A stretch of DNA of 62,518 nt, from positions 1-62,518 of the forward strand of contig JAAYRU010000016.1 of the NCBI GenBank assembly GCA_012518615.1. Direction: 5' to 3'. Under the pieces are notes generated by a model, which did not search any database, was not told the DNA's origin, and saw nothing but the letters and a program-made list of their open reading frames with translations. This stretch comes from Christensenellaceae bacterium. Lineage in GTDB: Bacteria; Bacillota; Clostridia; Christensenellales; Aristaeellaceae. Both the position numbers and the translations under genes were made by a program. Positions 53,840 to 62,384 of the stretch are shown here, piece after piece. The stretch's first letter is position 1; every line of letters starts with the position of its first letter.

Positions 53840-54083
53840 ACAAAAACCTCTCGATATGTATTAATATACGGACGTTGCATACAAGGACTAATTTATGCAT
53901 TCAGGGCTGCAAAGAGATTATTAATTTCGCGTATGAATAAATATCACATGAATTTGCATAATTGATAATCTGACCGATTATTTGACCCCGTTTTATATAT
54001 TTTTTCATGCCGTTTCGCCTTATGCTTCTTAGCTTTTCCGCGGTTTTAAGTATATGGTTTTCTTGTAAATTTCGTCCAATGTA

Positions 54084-54112
54084 TTGACAATGTTTTTTAT
54101 TCATGATAACTT
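54084..54112 (+). promoter_or_regulatory. Promoter of the sugar ABC operon
   Basis: TTGACA (54084-54089), 17-bp spacer, TAACTT (54107-54112). The -10 is weak, which would suit activation by a regulator; no operator is obvious. Confidence 0.45.
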
Positions 54113-54163
54113 ATAGTCGCACGGAATAAACAATTCCGAATAAAGAATAATGGAGGAACCCAC

Positions 54164-55438
54164 ATGAAAAAAATGCTGGCAGTGCTTCTGAGCGTGTTTA
54201 TGGTGCTATCACTTACCGCAATTGCAGAAGAAGCAGTCGAAATCACCCTTTGGACTTTCCCTGTAGGCGGATGGAGCAAATCTGAAGTTGTAGATGAAAT
54301 ACTCGCAAACTTCAACGAGGTACATCCCAATATTAAGGTAACCGTCCAATATCTAGACTATCAATCCGGAGATGACCAGGTAACCGCCGCCATAGAAGCG
54401 GGCACAACACCTGACATCATTATGGAAGGTCCCGAAAGGCTTGTAACCAACTGGGGAGCAGCCGGAAAAATGCTAGACCTTGCCGAGCTCTGGACAGAAG
54501 AAGCACAGGCTGACATCAACGCCAAAAGCCCTGCAATAGTATCCGCTTGCAAAAGCCCTGACGGCGTTTTCTATGAGTATCCCCTCTGCATGACCACACA
54601 CACAATGACTATAAACAAACAGTACTTCGAGCAGGCAGATGCACTCAAGTACCTTGATGAAGAAACCAGGACCTGGACCACTGATGACTTTGTAAGCGCC
54701 TGCCGCGCTCTTCGCGATGCGGGCTTCATACCCGGCATAGTATACTGCGGCGGACACGGCGGCGACCAAGGCACACGCGCCCTTGCAATGAACCTATACT
54801 CTGCAAAGTTTACCAACCCTGAGCATACCGCATATACTATGGATTCTGAAGAAGGCATTAAAGGTCTTACACTGCTTCAGGATATGGTAAAAGAAGGCGC
54901 ACTTCAGGCTGACCCTGCGATAGTTGCAGGCGATGAAATTGCCCTATTCTGCAACGGCACCGCGGCAATGAGCTTCTGCTGGAACGCAGGCGCAGCTGAA
55001 ACTAACAAGGCATCTCTTGCTGATAATGTAACCAGTTTCCCCATGGCATTCCCCTCTGATGACGGTGTGCCGGAGCTTTGCGGCGGCATCTGGGGCTTTG
55101 GCATATTTGACAACAAGGACGAAGCCAAGGCAAAAGCAGCCGTTGAATTTATCCGTTTCGTATGCGATGACGTTGAGCAAGGTCCCAAGAGCGTATATGC
55201 AACAAGCTTCTTCCCGGTACGCGAATCCTTTGGCGATATATACGCCGGCACCGATAAAGAAGACCGTGCAGAATTTGCAATTTTCCTACCCTTCCTTGGC
55301 GACTACTACAATGTAACCAGCGGCTGGACAGTACAGCGCGCCGAATGGTGGAACCTGCTTCAGCGCATATTCGCCGGCGGCGATGTTGCAGCTGAAGTTG
55401 CGGTATACATTGAAAACTCGAACGCAAGCATAAAATAA
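54164..55438 (+). CDS. Sugar ABC transporter substrate-binding protein (family 1)
   Basis: 424 residues. Signal peptide MKKMLAVLLSVFMVLSLTAIA ends before EEAVEITLWTFPVGG; no lipobox cysteine. Family-1 pattern: ANFNEVHPNIKVTVQYLDY, AAIEAGTTPDIIMEGP, FCNGTAAMSFCWNAG and the C-terminal GGDVAAEVAVYIENSNAS. With the MalF/MalG-type permeases and the AGE-family epimerase it probably binds an N-acetylated amino sugar or sialic acid; that is inference from context. No ATPase gene follows, so a shared MsmX-like ATPase is expected. Confidence 0.88.
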   Translation: MKKMLAVLLSVFMVLSLTAIAEEAVEITLWTFPVGGWSKSEVVDEILANFNEVHPNIKVTVQYLDYQSGDDQVTAAIEAGTTPDIIMEGPERLVTNWGAAGKMLDLAELWTEEAQADINAKSPAIVSACKSPDGVFYEYPLCMTTHTMTINKQYFEQADALKYLDEETRTWTTDDFVSACRALRDAGFIPGIVYCGGHGGDQGTRALAMNLYSAKFTNPEHTAYTMDSEEGIKGLTLLQDMVKEGALQADPAIVAGDEIALFCNGTAAMSFCWNAGAAETNKASLADNVTSFPMAFPSDDGVPELCGGIWGFGIFDNKDEAKAKAAVEFIRFVCDDVEQGPKSVYATSFFPVRESFGDIYAGTDKEDRAEFAIFLPFLGDYYNVTSGWTVQRAEWWNLLQRIFAGGDVAAEVAVYIENSNASIK

Positions 55439-55462
55439 TCTTAGGCGTTTAACATGCACCAC

Positions 55463-55495
55463 GGCGTTCCCCTGCGTTTATGCCGGGGGAACGCC
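55463..55495 (+). terminator. Intercistronic hairpin between binding-protein and permease genes
   Basis: GGCGTTCCCC (55463-55472) pairs with GGGGAACGCC (55486-55495), followed by only three Ts. It probably lowers read-through to the permeases or protects the abundant upstream mRNA, as at 40490-40524. Confidence 0.7.
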
Positions 55496-55521
55496 TTTGA
55501 ACGTAACAAGGAGGCGATGAC

Positions 55522-56424
55522 TTGCAGATTTCATCAAAACACAGCATGCGTATGGCGCGCCGCAGGGAGAATATATCCGGCTATTTATTTATGGCACCAT
55601 CGCTGCTGTTCTTCATTGGCTTTGTAATATTCCCCATGGGTATGTGCCTTGTAACCAGCTTCTTTAACTACACTATGATGGATTTTAGCTTCATAGGGCT
55701 TAAGAACTATTCTGAAATGTTCGCCGATAGCGTGTTTATAAAATCCCTTGTAAATACGATAGTTATAGTAGTTGTAAGCGTGCCTATAACCTGCGTATTC
55801 TCCCTGTGGGTTGCATCTCTAATATATAAGATGAAGGATGTTTACACTTCTTTCTTCCGCTGCGTGTTCTACCTGCCGGTTGTTACAGGCTCGGTTGCGG
55901 TAACAGTCGTTTGGAAATGGATATTCAACAACTACTACGGTCTGCTTAACTATGTGGCGAAGAACTTAGGGCTTATATCCACTAATGTAAACTGGATAGG
56001 CAATTCCAATACGGCGCTTGGCTGTATTATAATGATACTGCTTACAACATCAGTCGGGCAGCCCATAGTGCTATATACTTCGGCGCTTAGCAATGTGGAT
56101 AAAAGCCTTATTGAAGCCGCGCAGGTTGACGGCGCTACAAACCTGCAGACATTCTGGTATATTAAATGGCCACAGATTATGTATACAACGCTATATATAC
56201 TTATAATCACCACGATTAACAGCTTCCAGTGCTTTGCGCTTATACAGCTGCTTACATCGGGCGGTCCCAACTACTCTACAAGCACTATAATGTACTACAT
56301 ATACTACAACGCCTTTAAACTTAGCCGCTACGGCTATGGCAGCGCCATGGGTATATTCCTTGCCGCGATTATAGCCATATTCTCCGCGCTTCAGTTTAAG
56401 GTTGCCAAGACTGACAACGGCTGA
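55522..56424 (+). CDS. Sugar ABC transporter permease, MalF/UgpA type
   Basis: 300 residues, six membrane segments, basic N-terminus (HSMRMARRRENISGYLFMAP). The EAA loop reads EAAQVDGATNLQTFWYIKWPQI. Start is TTG 55522, seven bases after GGAGG; ATG codons further in lack a ribosome binding site. Forms the channel with the MalG-type protein encoded 12 bases downstream. Confidence 0.92.
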   Translation: MQISSKHSMRMARRRENISGYLFMAPSLLFFIGFVIFPMGMCLVTSFFNYTMMDFSFIGLKNYSEMFADSVFIKSLVNTIVIVVVSVPITCVFSLWVASLIYKMKDVYTSFFRCVFYLPVVTGSVAVTVVWKWIFNNYYGLLNYVAKNLGLISTNVNWIGNSNTALGCIIMILLTTSVGQPIVLYTSALSNVDKSLIEAAQVDGATNLQTFWYIKWPQIMYTTLYILIITTINSFQCFALIQLLTSGGPNYSTSTIMYYIYYNAFKLSRYGYGSAMGIFLAAIIAIFSALQFKVAKTDNG

Positions 56425-56436
56425 TAGGAGGTAATT

Positions 56437-57297
56437 ATGCAAAAAACCATGCAAAAAAAGCCCTCTGCAAAGGGCGTTGAAAAAGTAACCCCATACAAGG
56501 TAATAAGCGTAATAATATTGCTGCTGTTGTCCGCGTTTTTCATATTCACGCTATACTGGATAATAACAGGTTCTTTTAAGGACAGGCAATCGGTTATTGC
56601 CGCAAAGCCGGAATGGTTCCCAAGCAACCCCGTGCTTGACAACTATCATAGTCTGTTTGAAAAGCCCGCGCTGCGCTGGCTATACAACACGGTGCTTATA
56701 TGTGGCGCCACAATGCTACTCACATGCGTAAGCGCCTCAATGGGTGGCTATGCCATAGCCAAAAAGAAATTTGCAGGCAGAAACCTCATATTTACCATAT
56801 TCATATGCGCTATGGCATTGCCAAAGCAGGTTATACTTATACCGCTGCTAAAGCAGATGTCCTTCCTTAAGCTGCACAACACAATATGGGCGGTAATACT
56901 GCCAAATGTAGGCTGGCCTTTCGGGGTATTCCTTATGAAGCAGTTTTCAGAGAACATACCCGATGAAATGCTTGAAGCAGCGCGCATAGACGGCGCAGGT
57001 GAAACAAGGACTTTCCTTGAAATTATACTCCCCATGATAAAGCCCGGAATAGGAGCGCTTGCCATATTCACATTTATTACCGCTTGGAATGATTATTTCA
57101 TGCAGTTAATAATGCTCAACGACACAAACACGCTTACCATATCTCTTGGTATTGCAAAGTTGCAGGCGGAACTTAGCACAGACTTTGGTCTTATTATGGC
57201 GGGCGCAGCTGTTGGCTCCGTACCCATAATAATTGTGTTCCTTATATTCCAGAGGTACTTCACTAGAGGTATTACTATGGGAGCTGTTAAGGGGTAA
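56437..57297 (+). CDS. Carbohydrate ABC transporter permease, MalG/UgpE type
   Basis: 286 residues, six membrane segments, EAA loop EAARIDGAGETRTFLEIILPMIKPG and the family-typical ending FQRYFTRGITMGAVKG. Ribosome binding site TAGGAGG. Second channel subunit of the importer starting at 54164. Confidence 0.92.
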   Translation: MQKTMQKKPSAKGVEKVTPYKVISVIILLLLSAFFIFTLYWIITGSFKDRQSVIAAKPEWFPSNPVLDNYHSLFEKPALRWLYNTVLICGATMLLTCVSASMGGYAIAKKKFAGRNLIFTIFICAMALPKQVILIPLLKQMSFLKLHNTIWAVILPNVGWPFGVFLMKQFSENIPDEMLEAARIDGAGETRTFLEIILPMIKPGIGALAIFTFITAWNDYFMQLIMLNDTNTLTISLGIAKLQAELSTDFGLIMAGAAVGSVPIIIVFLIFQRYFTRGITMGAVKG

Positions 57298-57330
57298 AAA
57301 AACACTCTTATCGCACCACAAAAACCACGC

Positions 57331-57352
57331 CCCCTTGTATAATTGCAAGGGG
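57331..57352 (+). terminator. Weak terminator after the permease genes
   Basis: CCCCTTG, 8-base loop, CAAGGGG, without a long T-run. It may separate the importer from the epimerase or allow read-through. Confidence 0.5.
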
Positions 57353-57391
57353 TGCTTATTAAGTATATGGCTACCAATTAGAGGGGAAATC

Positions 57392-57400
57392 TGGTATAAT
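57392..57400 (+). promoter_or_regulatory. Extended -10 promoter of the epimerase gene
   Basis: TGGTATAAT (TG-N-TATAAT) 32 bases before the ATG; no good -35. It suggests a separate start for the epimerase in addition to read-through. Confidence 0.45.
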
Positions 57401-57431
57401 TAAGCTACTTATTAAATATGCGGAGGGAAGT

Positions 57432-58634
57432 ATGCAGAACTATTTGATAGAAACTCAAGGCTGGATAAAGCAGCAGCTTGACAGCACTGTGGATTTCTGG
57501 CTTAAAAACGGTAAGGACGAAAAGCACGGCGGCATTTATACATGCCTTGACAAAAAGGGTAGGGTTTATTCCACCGATAAGAGCGTATGGATGCAAGGTC
57601 GCACAGGCTGGACATTTTCAAGGCTGTGCAACCAATACGGCGAAAGGCCCGCTTGGAAAGATATGGCTAAGAGCTGTCTTGATTTCCTTGAAAAATACTG
57701 TATAAACCACAACGCCGGAAGGCGCATGTATTTTACAGTAACTGAGGACGGAAGACCCCTTAGACAAAGGCGCTACTGCTTTAGCGAAGCATTTTATGCC
57801 ATGGCAAACGCGGAGTACTATATACTTACTAAAGAACCGGAGCGCTTAGAGCGCGCTAAACAGGCGTACAACATAATATGGAATTTAAACAACGGACTTA
57901 TAGAAGATCCCACAGGCATGGGACCTAAAACAATACCCGAAACAAGGCGTATGCGCGCGCTTGCAGACCCTATGATTTACATAAACCTTTCCTATATAAT
58001 GAGAAACGCAGACAAAGAAAACAGTGAATATTACACAGAGCGCATAAACAAGTGCATAGACGATATACTAAAGTACCACTACAAAGAGGATATGAAATGC
58101 ACACTTGAAAGCGTAGGCATGAACGGTGAGTTCTTTAATGAGATAACCGCGGGAAGGATACTAAACCCCGGGCATGTAATTGAATGCAGCTGGTTTCTTA
58201 TGGACGAAGCTAATATAAGTGGCAATAAGGAGCTGCACTCAAAGGCAAGGGTACTGCTTAACGATGCATTCAACATAGGTTTGGATGAAGAATACGGTGG
58301 ACTGCTATACTTTGTAGACTGCCTTGGCAATCCCCCCGAAGCGTATGAGCACGATATGAAACTCTGGTGGCCGCACACAGAGGCGCTTATAGCCCTAATT
58401 ATGGCTTACAGAGATACGGGCGAAGAAAAATACCTCGATATGTTTAAGAAGACCATAGATTACAGCCGCGAATACTTTGCAGACGATGTAAATGGCGAAT
58501 GGTACGGCTATTTACGCCGCGACGGCAAACCCACTGAGCCGCCATGCAAAGGCAGCACATTTAAGGGTCCCTTCCATGTGCAAAGGGCGCTTATGTATGT
58601 AGACAGCATACTTGGGGATATAATCAATAAATAA
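57432..58634 (+). CDS. N-acylglucosamine 2-epimerase (AGE/RnBP family)
   Basis: 400 residues of the alpha6/alpha6-barrel AGE family, interconverting N-acetylmannosamine and N-acetylglucosamine in the cytoplasm. Signatures: HGGIYTCLDKKGRVYSTDKS, VWMQGRTGWTFSRLC, RILNPGHVIECSWFLMDEA with the first catalytic His, KLWWPHTEALIAL with the second, and KGPFHVQRAL. These match animal RnBP more than cellobiose 2-epimerase, which reads WWPQAE-like. With nanA it would complete Neu5Ac to GlcNAc. GGAGGGAAGT precedes the ATG. Directly follows a sugar importer. Confidence 0.88.
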   Translation: MQNYLIETQGWIKQQLDSTVDFWLKNGKDEKHGGIYTCLDKKGRVYSTDKSVWMQGRTGWTFSRLCNQYGERPAWKDMAKSCLDFLEKYCINHNAGRRMYFTVTEDGRPLRQRRYCFSEAFYAMANAEYYILTKEPERLERAKQAYNIIWNLNNGLIEDPTGMGPKTIPETRRMRALADPMIYINLSYIMRNADKENSEYYTERINKCIDDILKYHYKEDMKCTLESVGMNGEFFNEITAGRILNPGHVIECSWFLMDEANISGNKELHSKARVLLNDAFNIGLDEEYGGLLYFVDCLGNPPEAYEHDMKLWWPHTEALIALIMAYRDTGEEKYLDMFKKTIDYSREYFADDVNGEWYGYLRRDGKPTEPPCKGSTFKGPFHVQRALMYVDSILGDIINK

Positions 58635-58700
58635 CTTAAACTAAAGGCAATTTGCTGTTATTCGCCTTATATATAGTTATTGCGAAAAACATAAATTCTA

Positions 58701-58730
58701 AGGGACAGGCTTCAACACCTGTCCCTTTTT
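58701..58730 (+). terminator. Epimerase terminator
   Basis: AGGGACAGG, 8-base loop, CCTGTCCCT and five Ts: a strong intrinsic terminator. Confidence 0.9.
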
Positions 58731-58790
58731 GGTTTTTGTCTTTTTGACATAAACATTGGTTTTTATTAGAAAAAACTATAGATAATATTA

Positions 58791-59291
58791 TTAATCTTGC
58801 CCAACAATATTTATTCTATTTATTCTAAGCGCAACAAACCTCACCCCATCATCATTGCATATATCAAATAGGCCCTCGGCTTCTATTTCGGTATTCATTT
58901 CGGGGTATTCTATATTCGCTCCCCTTGTAGGTAGCATTTCAAGCGCCAGTTCGCAGCAGCCCTGCATATCGTATACCAGTACGAAATGCATAAGTTCGCC
59001 CGCCTCGCTTTGGTAGGGCATGTAGGGACCCTTAAGCTTTACAGCACTGCCTACATAATTTTCGGCATTACACAGCATATCATAAAGCTGAGCATAAGCC
59101 ATGGTGCTGCTTAGGCGGCTTAAATCATGCTGTATTATAAGCGGTTCTTCAAAGGGCGGTACATCAAGGTAGTCCTTAGCGGCAAGGTTAAGCATACTGT
59201 TGGGGCCTTCGTATTTATCTTCTTGAGCAGGTACTATAGTTGCATATAGCGCTATTACAATCGCACATACTAAGGCAAATGTTTTTTTCAT
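58791..59291 (-). CDS. Secreted protein of unknown function in the zinc operon
   Basis: 166 residues. Signal peptide MKKTFALVCAIVIALYATIVPA, then a mature domain with ENYVGSAVKLKGPYMPYQ, DMQGCCELALEMLP and NTEIEAEGLFDI, which looks like an OB-fold similar to the C-terminal part of YcgQ/TIGR03943 proteins linked to zinc regulons. It follows znuB by two bases, so it is co-transcribed with the zinc importer. Possible extracytoplasmic metal accessory; inference only. The adjacent cysteines GCC could bind metal. Confidence 0.6.
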   Translation of the reverse strand: MKKTFALVCAIVIALYATIVPAQEDKYEGPNSMLNLAAKDYLDVPPFEEPLIIQHDLSRLSSTMAYAQLYDMLCNAENYVGSAVKLKGPYMPYQSEAGELMHFVLVYDMQGCCELALEMLPTRGANIEYPEMNTEIEAEGLFDICNDDGVRFVALRINRINIVGQD

Positions 59292-59293
59292 TT

Positions 59294-60142
59294 TTATATT
59301 CCTTTCAACTTGCCTATTAAGCTAAACAGCGCAAAGCCTATTGCATCGCTCGCGACTATTGTTGCACCAACGGGCGTACCTAATAGTATAGATATAACTA
59401 TGCCGCCCGCCGCACACACTGCGCTGAATACTGCTGAGCATATTACAACGCCCCTAAAGCTTTTGCAAACGCGCATAGCGCTAACTACCGGAAACACAAG
59501 CAGCGCTGATATTAAAAGAGAGCCTACTAAATTCATAGCTAAAGATATTACAGTTGCTATAATAGAAGCTATAAACACATTGTAAGCTTTGGTATTTATG
59601 CCCTGCGAAGCGGCGAACTCCTCATCAAAGGTAAGCGAAAAAATAATATTGTAAAATACTATATATATAAGACATACGGCTATTGATAGAACAAGGCTAA
59701 GCCATACCTCATTTTGGCTTAGGGTTAGTATAGATGTAGAGCCGAAAAGCGTTGTGCATACATCGCCCGATACATTGCCGCCCTTTGGCGGGAAACGGTT
59801 AAACAGTATATAGCCCGCCGCAAGTGAACCTACAGACAGCATGGCAATTTTAGCGTCGCCCTGTACCTGCTTATCCCTCTGCCTTTGCATAAGAGTAATT
59901 GAGCATATTATTGTAACAGGAAGTATAAGCAGCATGTTGTTGGAAAGCCCCATAACAGTAGCTACCGCCATAGCTCCAAACGCCACATGGCTAAGACCAT
60001 CTCCTATAAAAGACAGCCGTCTTAGTACAAGCACAACTCCAAGAAGCGCGGCGCATAGCGACACAAGCACACCCACTATTAGAGCATTTCTTACAAAAGG
60101 AAATGTAAAATAATAGGCTAAAGTATCAAGCATTTCATGCAT
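59294..60142 (-). CDS. znuB: Zinc/manganese ABC transporter permease (ABC-3 family)
   Basis: 282 residues from ATG 60142, nine bases after GGAG; the frame extends to 60232 through znuC. About eight membrane segments with the family pattern LLGVVLVLRRLSFIGDGLSHVAFGAMA and FDEEFAASQGINTKAYN. It imports divalent metal from the ZnuA-like binding protein. Overlaps znuC by 8 bp. Zinc rather than manganese is inferred from the His-rich ZnuA. Confidence 0.9.
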   Translation of the reverse strand: MHEMLDTLAYYFTFPFVRNALIVGVLVSLCAALLGVVLVLRRLSFIGDGLSHVAFGAMAVATVMGLSNNMLLILPVTIICSITLMQRQRDKQVQGDAKIAMLSVGSLAAGYILFNRFPPKGGNVSGDVCTTLFGSTSILTLSQNEVWLSLVLSIAVCLIYIVFYNIIFSLTFDEEFAASQGINTKAYNVFIASIIATVISLAMNLVGSLLISALLVFPVVSAMRVCKSFRGVVICSAVFSAVCAAGGIVISILLGTPVGATIVASDAIGFALFSLIGKLKGI

Positions 60143-60842
60143 AGGCATATTCTCCTTTTCTTGTTTCAAGGAATGCCTTATAATCCGAAACACAGCTGAA
60201 AAAGCTGGGTTCCTTTGATATATGCAGTACACTCTTTGCGTATTTTACGGCAGCGGACATATCGTGGGATATCATTATTATTGTCATTCCGCTTTTATTT
60301 AAATCGTCCACTATTTCATACAGCTCTTTAGTGATAAAAATATCCAGCCCTGAAGCGGGTTCATCAAGCAGCAGCATATTATCCGCAGCGCATAAGGCAC
60401 GGGCGAGCAGCACCCTTTGCTGCTGCCCGCCTGATAATTCCTTATAGCTATGGTTTTTTATATTGTCTATTTTAAGCCTTTGCATATTGTATAGAGCGCG
60501 CTTTTTCTTTTCCTTATTTATAAACAGCCCCGAGCCACGCCTTAGCGTGCCGCTTAGTACGACTTCGCTTACCGTTGCGGGAAAGTTTTTCTGCGCGGCG
60601 CTCTGCTGAGGCAGATAGCCTATGCCGTATTTTTTTAGCCCGCCTTCAAAAGAGATTTTCCCGTCTATGGGGGGAATTAAGCCAAGCAGGGTTTTCATTA
60701 GGGTGGTTTTGCCTGAGCCGTTTTCGCCGAGTATAAAAAGGTAATCCCCCTTTGATACGCTGAAATTAACACCCTCAACCAAACTTACGCCCCCATAGCC
60801 TATGGAAAGGTTCTCAGCTTTTAGCAGTGTATTATCTGGCAT
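60135..60842 (-). CDS. znuC: Zinc ABC transporter ATP-binding protein
   Basis: 235 residues from ATG 60842 (AAGGTG six bases upstream); a GTG nine bases earlier is less likely. Walker A GENGSGKTTLM, Q-loop GYLPQQSAAQ, signature LSGGQQQRVLLARAL, Walker B MLLLDEPASGLD and H-loop ISHDMSAA. Powers the ZnuB channel. Confidence 0.93.
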   Translation of the reverse strand: MPDNTLLKAENLSIGYGGVSLVEGVNFSVSKGDYLFILGENGSGKTTLMKTLLGLIPPIDGKISFEGGLKKYGIGYLPQQSAAQKNFPATVSEVVLSGTLRRGSGLFINKEKKKRALYNMQRLKIDNIKNHSYKELSGGQQQRVLLARALCAADNMLLLDEPASGLDIFITKELYEIVDDLNKSGMTIIMISHDMSAAVKYAKSVLHISKEPSFFSCVSDYKAFLETRKGEYAYA

Positions 60843-60852
60843 AGCCTGCACC

Positions 60853-61875
60853 TTAATTAAGCGCCTGCTTAATAATATTTAGGTTTTCTTCCATTATACT
60901 AAGGTAGTTGGTGCCTGATTTAGCAGCTTCCTCATCCACAGCCTGCATAGAGTCAAGCACAAGCAGGGGTCTATTAGGGTTTTTAGAGGCGTTAAGCACT
61001 GCAGAGGCAATTTTGCCTTCTGAGCCTTCTATTACTATGAGGCAGGGAAGGGATAGCTCGTCCGCCTTTTCAGCAAGGAAAGCGACGGTTTCAAAGCTTG
61101 CCTCGCTTTCAGCGGAGCAACCTTCAAATGCGGCGTAATGGTTTAAGCCATAATCCTTAACAAGATAGGCAAAGGGAAATCTGTCCGCAAATAGCAGGGT
61201 ATCTCTCTTTGCGTTTTTTACTACTGCTTCGTATTCCTTATCTAGTTTATCAAGCTTTTCTATGTAAGCGTTGCAGTTGGCAGTGTATGTATCCGCATAT
61301 TCGCCATCTACTTTAATAAGGGCTTCAAGCATTGCTTTGCACAGCACTTTTGCGTTTTTAAGCGAGAGCCATATATGTTCATCTGTATGGTCATGATGTT
61401 CATGCTCTTCATGGTTGTGCTCTTCATGGGCATGTTCGTCTTCATGAGTGTGTTCTTTGTGGGAGTGCTCTTCATGAGCGTGCTCATGTTCATGCTCGTG
61501 CTCATGTTCATGCTCGTGCTCAAGCAAAGCATCTCCCAGAGCGTCTGTTAGTTTTAGCGCAACTTGGGATTTGTTTTTTGCCTCGGGAACGGCATCGTCC
61601 GCCCATAAATCAGATGTTCCGCCTATGTATATAAATAAGTCTGCAGAGGATATTTTAATAAAATCCTCAGCGGTAGGCTGGAAATTATGTAAATCCGCGC
61701 CGGTTTTCTGGAGAAGTATAAGGTCTACATCATTCTGTCTTTCGCCAAGTATTTCGCGCATCCAATCGTATACAGGAAATATTGAGCAAAGTATTTTTGG
61801 CTTGTTTTCCGCAATAGAGTACATAGGTGTTGCCGCTATTACAAGCGCGAGTAGTATTGATGCTAGTTTTTTCAT
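60853..61875 (-). CDS. znuA: Zinc ABC transporter substrate-binding protein with His-rich loop
   Basis: 340 residues from ATG 61875, which overlaps the fur stop by 4 bp; a longer frame to 61920 lies in fur. Signal peptide MKKLASILLALVIAATPMYSIA, no lipobox cysteine. Cluster A-I features: IFPVYDWMREILG, TGADLHNFQPTAED (metal His), a roughly 50-residue Glu/His-rich loop of HEHE units near residues 120-170, and DEHIWLSLKNA. The His-rich loop is the hallmark of zinc-specific ZnuA proteins. Confidence 0.92.
   Translation of the reverse strand: MKKLASILLALVIAATPMYSIAENKPKILCSIFPVYDWMREILGERQNDVDLILLQKTGADLHNFQPTAEDFIKISSADLFIYIGGTSDLWADDAVPEAKNKSQVALKLTDALGDALLEHEHEHEHEHEHEHAHEEHSHKEHTHEDEHAHEEHNHEEHEHHDHTDEHIWLSLKNAKVLCKAMLEALIKVDGEYADTYTANCNAYIEKLDKLDKEYEAVVKNAKRDTLLFADRFPFAYLVKDYGLNHYAAFEGCSAESEASFETVAFLAEKADELSLPCLIVIEGSEGKIASAVLNASKNPNRPLLVLDSMQAVDEEAAKSGTNYLSIMEENLNIIKQALN
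61380..61530. repeat. Short tandem repeats encoding the ZnuA His-rich loop
   Basis: Repeated CATGCTC/CATGTTCATGCTCGTGCTC units code for Glu-His dipeptides. This low-complexity coding repeat may vary in length by slippage. Confidence 0.75.
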
Positions 61876-62291
61876 GTTTGTTCTTTCTTTCGTTCCGTAT
61901 CGCTTTGGCACTGCCTGCATATGCCAACTATTGTTGTGCTTCCGCTTAGCAGCTTAAAGCCTACGGAGCTTAGATTCCTTTCTATCATTTTGGTTTCATC
62001 ATCCCCAAGATGCTCTATTTTTTGGCAGCTTGAACATTTTAGATGGAGGTGTTCGTTGCAATTATCACGGCTTAAAGTGTACGCATATCCGCGCCCCTTA
62101 GATAAGGCATGCCTTAGCACCAAGCCCTCTTTTTCAAAGGAACTTATAAGCCTATACACAGTGCTTTTGCCGGGCGCATCCGGCGTTTTTTCAAGCAGCT
62201 TAAGTATTTCACCTATGCTGAGCGCTTTACCCGCATATTGCTCTAGCAATTTGAGCAGAATATCTCTTTGAGCCGTGTTGTAATGTGCCAT
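61872..62291 (-). CDS. zur: Fur-family metalloregulator, probably Zur
   Basis: 139 residues: N-terminal winged helix (LSIGEILKLLEKTPDAPGKSTVYRLISSFEKEGLV), dimerisation domain with HLHLKCSSCQKIEHL, and two CxxC pairs (C86/C89, C125/C128) forming the structural zinc site. First gene of the znuACB operon and placed behind a palindromic box, so it most likely represses its own operon when zinc is plentiful. Fur or PerR are formal alternatives; the operon content favours Zur. GGAGG precedes the ATG. Confidence 0.87.
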   Translation of the reverse strand: MAHYNTAQRDILLKLLEQYAGKALSIGEILKLLEKTPDAPGKSTVYRLISSFEKEGLVLRHALSKGRGYAYTLSRDNCNEHLHLKCSSCQKIEHLGDDETKMIERNLSSVGFKLLSGSTTIVGICRQCQSDTERKKEQT

Positions 62292-62310
62292 AAAACCTCC
62301 TCTTCAAACT

Positions 62311-62325
62311 TGGGAATGATTCCCA
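62311..62325. promoter_or_regulatory. Zur/Fur box (7-1-7 perfect palindrome)
   Basis: TGGGAATGATTCCCA: TGGGAAT, one G, ATTCCCA. It lies 8-22 bases downstream of the -10 (62333-62338) and just before the zur ribosome binding site, the expected repressor position. 7-1-7 palindromes are the usual Fur-family operator architecture. Confidence 0.8.
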
Positions 62326-62332
62326 TATTTGG

Positions 62333-62361
62333 ACTATAACACTTTTTATTTATTTGTGCAA
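62333..62361 (-). promoter_or_regulatory. Promoter of the zur-znuACB operon
   Basis: Minus strand TTGCAC (62356-62361), 17-bp spacer, TATAGT (62333-62338). Confidence 0.65.
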
Positions 62362-62384
62362 TAGTTTTTTGTATTAAGTTCTAA

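Larger units (their letters stand above)
53779..54163. other. Divergent intergenic region (385 bp)
   Basis: Holds the hydrolase promoter and the solute-binding-protein promoter. The AT-rich middle (53845-54080) shows no supported gene; a 67-codon leftward frame at 53901-54104 has no ribosome binding site and no family character. Confidence 0.5.

Noticed and set aside
53901-54104. 67-codon leftward ORF between the hydrolase and the binding protein
   Set aside because: No ribosome binding site, low-complexity composition, and it overlaps the rightward promoter.
61380-61530. Regular repeats resembling a CRISPR array
   Set aside because: The repeats are contiguous, in frame and encode the Glu/His-rich loop of ZnuA; there are no spacers.
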